Below are positions 56,690 to 64,000 of a DNA stretch of 64,000 nucleotides, piece after piece. Source of the DNA: Apricaphanius iberus (taxonomy: Eukaryota; Chordata; Actinopteri; Cyprinodontiformes; Aphaniidae); contig JAPXFQ010002640.1 in assembly GCA_028564705.1 (NCBI GenBank), positions 186,001 to 250,000 on the forward strand, in the 5' to 3' direction. How positions within the stretch are numbered: position 1 is the first letter of the stretch; every line of letters starts with the position of its first letter. The notes below the pieces were generated by a model that was given only the letters and a program-made list of their open reading frames with translations, did not search any database and was not told where the DNA came from. Made by a program: the position numbers and the translations under genes.

Positions 56690-57830
56690 TTTTAGCATAG
56701 CATTATCAATAAGTTTGATATGTGCATTTAATAGCACTAGACTTTTCTGTAGGATTACATTTGGGGAGTATACCCAGGTGAAAAATGAATGCACCACGTT
56801 TACTCAAATTTGACATACTTTTTTTGTAGCTACTTGAAGCAACACTAATCGTCATTATACTTCAAGTGTGTTCATGATTAGTTAAATTGAAGCATGCTGT
56901 TTTGGAACAACTAATTTTGTACTAAATATATTTTAATAGTAATTAAATTGTAGTAAAGCTCATCTTTAAGTGTATTTAGTATACTTTTATGTGCTAAAAT
57001 GGAACAACTTAAAATATATTTAGTATACTTTAAATATAAGGTTTTACATATACTGTTATTGCAAGTAGAGTTCATTAAGAATTATTTGTTAACATACTAA
57101 AAATATATAAACTTTATTCTACTTATATATTCTTAATATGCTAAAATGTTTAATCATAATATCAGTTTATTTCAAACCATAAGATAATATACTTTCACAC
57201 ATGAAACTATTACTAACATTTTATATTATTATTTACCTTGCAACCTGTGATGCAACACCTCAGTACCCCTGTAAGCCAGAGGATAATGCCAATTGTGCTG
57301 GTAGTAGAGACTTCTCTGAAAATTAAGTTGTGCTTTTTGCCAAGAGGTCTGCTTTGGTAACGTTGCTTTGACTCATGGTTGTGTGTCAAGTTTCTCCCAA
57401 GTGGGTCATTTCTTGTGTTTTCCTGTTGGACAGATTTAAAAGCATATACATTAACCAAAACCCATAAAATGAGGTTTACTTAGAGACCTGTCAACTTCTC
57501 TGCTTTTATATATATCAATATCATATATGTTTACCAAACTGATTAAACATTACAGAACAGCTGCAAGAATTACTATCTGTGTAATATACACACAGTAAGA
57601 AATTTATAAAAGAACAGAATAACTAGCATGAATAACTTCACTTCATAATTAGACACAAATGTAACTTAAAACACACTCAAACTTAATGTAGTACAGTGTT
57701 GATATTAAAATGTGTACTGTTAAAGTATGCTTTCAGTGTATCATACCATAACAATTCTGAGCATACAATTTAAAATATATCAAAAATATGTGAAAAAACA
57801 AATATCAGATAAGTAGATACATGAGAAAAA
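56690..57830. repeat. AT-rich interval with recurring TTTAGTATACTT words
   Basis: ATATATTTAGTATACTTT and related GTATACTT words recur at 56976-56986, 57016-57032 and in decayed form nearby. A different interior (57220-57450, CAACCTGTGATGCAACACCT) separates the two AT-rich arms. It resembles a decayed AT-rich MITE family in fish. Ends not defined. Confidence 0.35.
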
Positions 57831-57849
57831 TCTCTACCAGAAACATGTG

Positions 57850-58135
57850 ACCCAGGGCTGCCCAGGTAACTGGTGGCACAGTTGCCTTACAGCAAGAAGG
57901 TCCTGGGTTTGAATCTTGGCTTGAGGTTTTTATGCATGGATTAGGAATCTTCTTTGGGCTTCTCCCCTATCTAAAAATGTGGCTCTAAATTGTGTTTAAG
58001 TGTTGGTCATCGTTGTGCCTCATGGGTCCTGACCTGTCTAGGGTGTACCTTGCCTCTCACCCAATGACTACTGGAGATAGGCGCCAGCCCCCCTGCAAGC
58101 ATCGGTGGGTATAAACAATGGATAGATGGAATCAC
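57850..58135 (+). mobile_element. tRNA-headed SINE, best-preserved copy
   Basis: Head: TGGTGGCACAGTTGC (A-box-like) and GGTCCTGGGTTTGAATCTTG with GGTTTGAATC as a good B box for RNA polymerase III. Body: GACCTGTCTAGGGTGTACCT, TTGCCTCTCACCCAATGACT, ACTGGAGATAGGCGCCAGCC. Tail: AACAATGGATAGATGGA. The region between head and body (TGCATGTTCTCC... part) is shortened. Confidence 0.75.
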
Positions 58136-58950
58136 ATGATCTACACCTTTATTCACGTCCTCTTCATCAGGAAGATTTAGTCTTAGCCAGACATGGAGCA
58201 CTCATGTCCTGGACTCGGACCAAGGGACTTGTTACTTAACTCCAGCAGGACGTTGATTACTTACAGTTGGACTCGGACTTGCAATATTAGCACTTGACCT
58301 TGCTGTCGGACTCCGACGTGTGAAATTGCTGATGTCGGAATTAGCATTTAGCGATACTAATGTTACCTTGTCGTATTAGGTCAGATTACAAATTCAATAA
58401 CTTCCCACAGCCCTTAAAGGTGCCCAGGTGACATGTTGATTATTTATTGTTTTTCAATTTATTTTAAGCATACTTTATGGTTTTGCACATACTACTGTGT
58501 TAACTTAACCTGGCATCAGCCAGATCTATGTGTAGCCCTGCCCTGTGTCGAGCCTACACATTTCGATTTGGAATCTTCGCAGCAGAACCCATCTGAAAGA
58601 GGGAGGGCCATCTGGTAAAATACTTTAAGCTAATTGGAGGACGCGCAGGGCAGCACCCGGCTGACATTGGCTTGTATGCAAACGTCATCCGGCGCAGCCA
58701 TATTTGTTTTACTTTTCACAAAGTGCTTCCCTGTATTCATTCATTCTAACGAAGAAATAGTATCCAGCTCCTCTACAACCAATTCAATAGCCACTTCTAC
58801 GTGAGCGTCAACCGGTGCAGCCACGTTTGTTTCTCTTAGCTGGGCAGTTGATACTATAGACTCAACTGAACTCCCGCCCCAGAACACAATGCTGACAAAC
58901 GATTGGTCTGGCGAAATATTGGTCGGAGGTGGGACGGTTTTGATTGGAGC

Positions 58951-59013
58951 GGTCCAAGATGGATTCTCCTGAGTTTGAAAAACTCAAAATCTTACGAGAA
59001 TCCATCTTGCAGA
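58951..59013. repeat. Palindromic repeat, second copy
   Basis: AAGATGGATTCTC (58956-58968) and GAGAATCCATCTT (58996-59008) are perfect 13-bp arms around 27 bases. Related to the imperfect copy at 831-896. Confidence 0.6.
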
Positions 59014-59034
59014 GCAAGATTAGTGTTAACTTAG

Positions 59035-59395
59035 TGATAGCCTGCGTGGCTCTGGAGTTAGGAGTTCTTCTTGTATTCAGAGAGTTGCAGGTCAAGCCCC
59101 AGCTCTGACTGTGTCAGTCGTTGTGTCCTTGGGCAAGACACTAGGCAGCGGGCAAGACACTTCACCGGTTGTCTATTGGTGGTGGTCAGAGGGCCCGGTG
59201 GTGCCAGTGGTGCCCGGCAGCCTCGTCTCTGCCAGTGTGCCCCAGGCAGCTGTGGCTACATCATAGCTTGCCATCACCAGTGTGTGAATGTTTGCGTGAA
59301 TAGGTGAATAACTGAATGTAGTGTAAAACAATTTCAAGGTGCCGTAGGAACTAAATAAAGCGCTGTACAAGTACAATTTCCATGCAGATTTTGAA
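59035..59395 (+). mobile_element. Second tRNA-derived SINE type
   Basis: GAGTTGCAGGTCAAGCCCCA is a B-box-like head (GGTTCGAGCCCC ancestor). Then GTGTCCTTGGGCAAGACACT (with GCAAGACACTTCACC duplicated 20 bases on), CATAGCTTGCCATCACCAGT, GTGTGAATG and AAATAAAGCGCTGTACAAGT. This order is typical of a fish SINE family distinct from the 57850 type. Confidence 0.65.
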
Positions 59396-59655
59396 TATAA
59401 TTTCTTCCTAAAAATATGGCCGCCATTATTCCAGTCGTAAAAGCTTCATTCCACTCTCTTAGTTTTGACTTGCTCTCAAGTGATAATGACCTGACTTGGA
59501 CTGGAAGATTCTTTTTGAGACATGGACTGAGACTTGGCCTGTAGAACACTACATCTTGACTTGGACTCAACTTTGACTAACCCTATGTGACTTGGACTTG
59601 CACTCAGATGCGAACACTAAGGACTCAATTGTGACTTGACTACAACACTGGTCTT

Positions 59656-60929
59656 GGCTATAATTGCAGCCCAGTCCAACAGCATTAAAGTTAGACCTGA
59701 TTGATTTCATCTCCCTCCAAAAAATGTTCTCATCTTTTCACTTGAGTGTAGGGAAGGTCAAATATAGTTCTAGTCATACCGCATTGATTTGTATTTGGTT
59801 TGGTCTTAGCATTTAGTCTGGGGGAAATGGTTATTGATGAAATCTAGGGGCAAAAAAGTTTTTGTCAACAAATTTAAGCACTGTTTTCCTGGGTTAAATA
59901 ACTGCACTGTATTTGGTCATCTGTAATTTAAAATCTACAACACTGATCAAACCTGAACTGTATAGTTCAAACTCAAACAAACTGAGAGCATGGCAAACTT
60001 TTGGCTCTGGCACCAGGACCAGCTTTAAATTGTACGGTATAGAGTTGTGAATCTTAAACTGAATTATTCCGCAATGATTAAAGGTTTGCTTATCATTTGT
60101 GAAACCTTTATTTTCAAAAAAGGACAATAATTTGTTGGGGTTTTTTTTTACCAAAAACACTACAAATATTTCACCTTATCTCACTTTAAAGAACCTAACA
60201 TATCTTGTCTCTGAACTGAGTGAATTGCCAGACCAAACCCTTGATGATTTTGGGTTTGTTAAACTGCACATTGTTGGTTTGGTGAAAATATTGCTTCTGC
60301 CAGGTTTCAAATCCCGACTCATAAATGCAGAAAAAAAACTTCCCTGGGTTGTATTTTTGCAGCTATAATTAACAGAAATATTGCAGGCACACAAAGGAGG
60401 ACAAAATAAACTCGTGGGGGAAAAAGGGCATTTAACGAGAGAGCCATGAGCACAAACAGCTGTGAGTAGGCAAATCATAACAAAAGGCAAACTCAATTCT
60501 CTAAACGCAGCTAAATTCCATGAATGAACAATACGTTCATTGAAAACAAGACAAACAGGCACGCCAGGGCACTTCTTCCCTACATTTCCAGCCTCCATCT
60601 CAGCTTTTATCATCATTGAGAGGTTGATGCAGATGCAAAGTGTTTGCAGACTCAGAGGCCCGGCCTGGCACTCATCTTCTGGTACTTTATTGTTCTCTCT
60701 CTGTGGCATACAGGTCTTCATTAGGAGCATCCAGAGACTTGGTGAGAGGGGGGTGGCTTTTGTGTGCCTGTATCCTCATAGTTTATGTGTCTTCTGCACC
60801 ACTAATATGCCACTATGTCAGATGGAGTCTGTTTTAGTGCAGGGCCTTTATGGCGGCAAATTGGTGGCGAATAGGACAGCGGAGCACTTTAACTGCACTC
60901 ACCTTTTCCTCACCCCTTTTAACTTATTA
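59656..60929. other. Unassigned DNA
   Basis: The 184-codon minus frame (60176-60730) and the 133-codon plus frame (60540-60941) overlap on opposite strands; neither shows a domain I know. 60560-60700 is less AT-rich. Confidence 0.3.
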
Positions 60930-61400
60930 ACTTCATATTAACTCGTTTGAACCTGTCAACAGGGCTGTGTGCGGATCACAAATAAATCCCAGAAGCAGGG
61001 CGTGGAAGAGTGTGCAAAATGTGTTTACCAACGTGTAAAACCACGCACGCTCCAGCTTTTTACCTCGCAGTCACTATTAATGAAGCCAATCTTCATTTTG
61101 ACTGCGTGATCACTTTTTAATGCACTTGAGTGGCTTTTAAAGTGCAATCAAATGCTAATTAAAGGCCAGGGCTGACCATAAATGCTCTTTCTCTGTGTTT
61201 TCTCTTTTTTTGTGCATGCTTTCACTCCAGACTGAACACAAGCATGAGTCAATTGTTAAATGCACCTGCAAGGAGGCCTCCTGAACTGTGTTTCATATAA
61301 AAAAAGAGCGCAATAATAAAAGCAGGCTTTTAAATAATTTGTGCTGAATTGGTTTTGTTTGCCCTTTGAGAGGCTGTATGAACCTCCTCTCCCCCCACCC
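60930..61400. promoter_or_regulatory. Candidate conserved non-coding region
   Basis: Transposon-free and motif-dense: TCACTATTAATGAAGCCAAT, TGACTGCGTGATCACTTTTT, AATGCTAATTAAAGGCCAGG, CATGAGTCAATTGTTAAATG. No protein frame. Confidence 0.35.
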
Positions 61401-61559
61401 AACCATAAAAAGGCATAAATTCACAATAAAACTGTTTTATAATAGTAATGCTACCCTTTAAGGATGTGACGTGCCAATCTTTAAAAGGTTTTAGTTCAAC
61501 AATTCTTGAAAACAGGGAGTTTTACTACACCATACCCGATTATTTGTGACCAAATCTCC

Positions 61560-61870
61560 ATTGACCATTTCACATTTTATCACACATCCAGGATTTCTAT
61601 TTGGATTTCACATCCAAACAAAAACTAACACATAGCTGTCAAATGGGTGGGATATTATTTTGGAAAAGCAAAATTTATTTTTTTGCTAACATTAAATATA
61701 ACTGGTGTGTTAGGATTACCGTCATCTCTGCTCAGCTTCCCTCTTCCTGCTAAAGAAAAGCGTCCAGACAGCAAGATACAGGCAGCACCATGTATCATCT
61801 TGGAAATACTATATAATACCAAGTTTGTTTGTAAGGCACGAGATCTGACCAGGGTAGTGTACAGAAACCT
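61560..61870 (-). mobile_element. Tc1-like element fragment, reverse orientation
   Basis: CTCAGCTTCCCTCTTCCTGC, TAAAGAAAAGCGTCCAGACA and GGCAGCACCATGTATCATCT are the complement of the CTTTTCTTCAGCAGGGAC / CATGGTGGTGGCAGC region. Heavily decayed. Confidence 0.5.
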
Positions 61871-61959
61871 AAAACAAAAATTTTAAAATAAATAAAAAGA
61901 TAAATTATAAAAGTAGATAGCATTAAAATTATTTAAAATAAGTAAAACTAGTTAAAAAG

Positions 61960-63205
61960 GATAATTAGGAAGAGGGAAAAGTTCAAGAGTAAAGGTAGGC
62001 TTTCAGTTGAGACCTAAAAACGTTGACAGATGAGGGCTGTCTCATCAAAAGGAGAATCTGGTTCCAGAGTGATGAGGTACAGGCCGAGAAGGCATGATGA
62101 CCACAACATGTATACCTTTTGGAGTAAAAAAAGAAACTGATGGTTAGCTGACCTAAGAGTCATATATAAAAGTGACTTGAATGGGAGATTCCAGGTTGGG
62201 TCTTTTTAAAATAAGTTTTATCTTCAAGAGGCGTCCAAATGGAAAAAGCAGGACCTCATGACATGACCAACATGAGTGTCCATTTTGAGCAAAGACTCCA
62301 TCGTAACGCTTAGATTGGAGATGGAGGTTTTTTGGACAAAAGGAAAAAAAGAAAAATCATACTGGAGCACAGGGCAGCTTTGGCACTAAAAATAATGGCC
62401 TCAGTCTTTGTGTCATATAAAAGAAGGAAGTTTGCTGCCAGCCAGCCTTTTTCATCACTGAGGCAGTCTGTTAGATGCTGCATCCGATCATTAGTTTTTA
62501 TCGATACATACAGTTGTCAGTCGTCTGCATTAAGTGATATTAAACATTATGGGTTTTTTTTAAATAAATCCCCACAGGAGGTTGTAACCCTAACCTACAA
62601 ATTAAATAGTAGGTGGCCAAGAATAGAGCCCTGAGGGGCGTCATAGGTCAGAGCCGCAGTCGGAGATACAGAGTCACCTAGCTTATTATTAAAACTTTGA
62701 TCGGTTAGGTAAGAGGCAAACCAATCCAGTACAGTACCATGGAGACCAACCAGTTGGTTTAAACGTGCTAATAAGATAGCATGGTCATGTCAAAAGCAGC
62801 TGTCAAGTCTAAAAGAACAAGTAGCATGTCATGGCCAGAGTCCAGGGAAATAAGAATGTCATTAAAAATTTGAAGATGTGTAGACTCCATGGTATGTAAG
62901 GATCTGGAACCTGGTTGGTAAGGGTCAAGCAGATGCTCTTCTTCTAAAATTTAAGTGAGTTGATCATAAATGGCTCGCTCAAGGAGTTTGGAACGAAAAG
63001 GAAGCTTCAAGATCATACAAAAATGACTAAAAACAGAAGTATAATGGCCAGGTTTCTTCAGCACCGGTTGGACCACCTCATGTTTAAACAGTCTAGGAAC
63101 AACACCCGGTACTTGACTGCTGTGGATAAGTATAAGCAATAAAGGTGCTTCGGCTGGAGTCACAGGTGTGTGAAAATGGTAATGTATGTTAATAGGGATG
63201 TGCAA
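61960..63205 (-). mobile_element. L2-type LINE, decayed, most of the reverse transcriptase
   Basis: Minus strand, in order: VPRLFKHEVVQPVLKKPG and ILKLPFRSKLLERAIYDQL (63120-62955), GSILGHLL (around 62640-62610, the PQGSILGPLL block), NADD*QL (around 62530-62510, catalytic DD followed by a stop), and DSPHLSTFLGLN*KPTFTL (about 62040-61990, C-terminal block). Stops and frameshifts throughout; no 3' tail recognised. It belongs with the copies at 6640-7440 and 17745-18338. Confidence 0.75.
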
Positions 63206-63224
63206 CTTTTATTTAATTTATTTT

Positions 63225-63840
63225 ATGCAGTTTAATTTTGCTCTTAACTGACACACTTTCTCAATTGGATTTAGGTCTGGACTTCGACTGGGCCACGAAA
63301 ACACATGAATGTACTTTGAGATGAGCAATTTTCCCCCGTAGCCCTGGTTGTAAGTCTGGCACCACCGTCATGTGGAACGTTTATCAGCCACTCCTTTTGA
63401 GTCCTTTTTAGCTTCCATAATTTTATGCCCAGCTTACCAGTCCTGGGTGGAAAATAAAAGCTTTCCCACAGCATGATGCTGTCACTACTGTGCCACAGTG
63501 TTAGTATTAGTATCTCCACCACACATGGCCATCTGATTAGAGCATCTTCTTCCACCACCTTGTCTCCCTGCATAAAGGAGATTTGTTCAGGGCATGAATA
63601 ATAGCTTTCCAGCCAGTGGGTTGGATTTTATTTGGGGAATCAGAGCAAAAGGGGCTGAACACATACATCAAGCTTTTCTATTTCAAAGCAATGCAAAATT
63701 TGTATTTCATTTCACTGTTCTGCATTGTTTTTTGTTCGTCTATCACTTTATAGATGTTAATGTCAGTGGCTGTAACATTTGAAAATATGAAGAAAAAAAA
63801 ATTCAAAGGGTATGGATAGTTTTGTAAGACTCTGCAACTG
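63225..63840 (-). mobile_element. Tc1-like element fragment, reverse orientation
   Basis: CAATTGGATTTAGGTCTGGA and CTTCGACTGGGCCACGAAAA are complement of the GxNPIE region. CCCACAGCATGATGCTGTCA lies near the middle. The right edge reads GGGTATGGATAGTTTTGTAA, a variant terminal repeat. Similar to 33640-33960 in sequence and orientation. Confidence 0.6.
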
Positions 63841-64000
63841 TCAGAAATTCTGAAATATGGGCATTTGTCACCCAGTGCACACAGTAACCTGTCAGGAATT
63901 GCTTGCTCCTCATCTCCTCTAGGCTGCAGATTGATAAATGTGTGACTCCAAAAAGTGGGAAGTGAAAAATCAAATCAGCAGAGTTGAATGTGTCTGTAGC
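63841..64000. other. Unassigned DNA to window end
   Basis: Nothing recognised. Confidence 0.35.

Larger units (their letters stand above)
58195..59655. mobile_element. Possible GACTTGGACT-type repeat element, interrupted
   Basis: 58205-58320 and 59460-59655 are both dense in GACTTGGACTC/GGACTCGGAC words. The right end reads GTGACTTGACTACAACACTG, the terminus of a fish repeat with this composition. The 58330-59455 DNA between contains a SINE and a palindromic repeat. I infer one element split by later insertions; the left end is missing. Confidence 0.4.

Noticed and set aside
57850..57910. tRNA gene
   Set aside because: The A- and B-box-like words belong to a SINE head; no cloverleaf with a paired acceptor stem follows.
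59085..59110. tRNA gene
   Set aside because: B-box-like word in a decayed SINE; no complete tRNA fold.
60176..60941. Opposed frames of 184 and 133 codons
   Set aside because: They overlap on opposite strands and neither has a recognisable family.

Overview
The window looks like nuclear DNA from a ray-finned (teleost) fish. The evidence is the repeat content: Rex1-type and L2-type LINEs, fish-style Tc1-like elements, several hAT and one PIF/Harbinger-type non-autonomous element, tRNA-headed SINEs, and long (CA), (AT) and G-run microsatellites. I could not recognise any host protein-coding gene, rRNA or tRNA gene. Family names rest on motifs read by eye, not on a database search.

Layout. 1-13 kb: microsatellites, one Harbinger-type MITE (3243-3780), decayed L2, and otherwise unassigned AT-rich DNA. 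12.4-19.3 kb: dense nested insertions. A hAT MITE sits inside a SINE (perfect 8-bp target duplication), a second hAT MITE lies at 13584-14432 (perfect 8-bp duplication), and a BED-zinc-finger hAT fragment lies inside an L2 element. 19.3-22.9 kb: mostly unassigned DNA with several homopolymer G or C tracts. 23.1-26.3 kb: the best-preserved coding DNA in the window. It is a 5'-truncated Rex1-type LINE with an open C-terminal reverse-transcriptase frame, split by a 1.9-kb hAT element whose two-exon transposase frame is still open although its middle has been deleted. 26.6-48 kb: a gene desert with scattered Tc1, SINE and hAT remnants, several stretches that look like conserved non-coding (regulatory) DNA, and two direct copies of an unrecognised unit of about 0.55 kb (35573-36109 and 38547-39107). 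48.3-53.2 kb: one Tc1-like copy apparently broken by a second Rex1-type LINE, a hAT MITE and other DNA; a histone-type mRNA 3' stem-loop occurs at 50646-50661 without a histone gene. 53-64 kb: more Tc1, SINE and L2 remnants separated by stretches resembling conserved non-coding DNA.

How the parts relate: this is transposon archaeology inside a probable regulatory gene desert rather than an operon-like system. The items most worth following up are the internally deleted but open hAT gene (a possible repressor-type derivative), the duplicated unknown unit with an adjacent signal-peptide-like reading frame, and the orphan histone 3' stem-loop.
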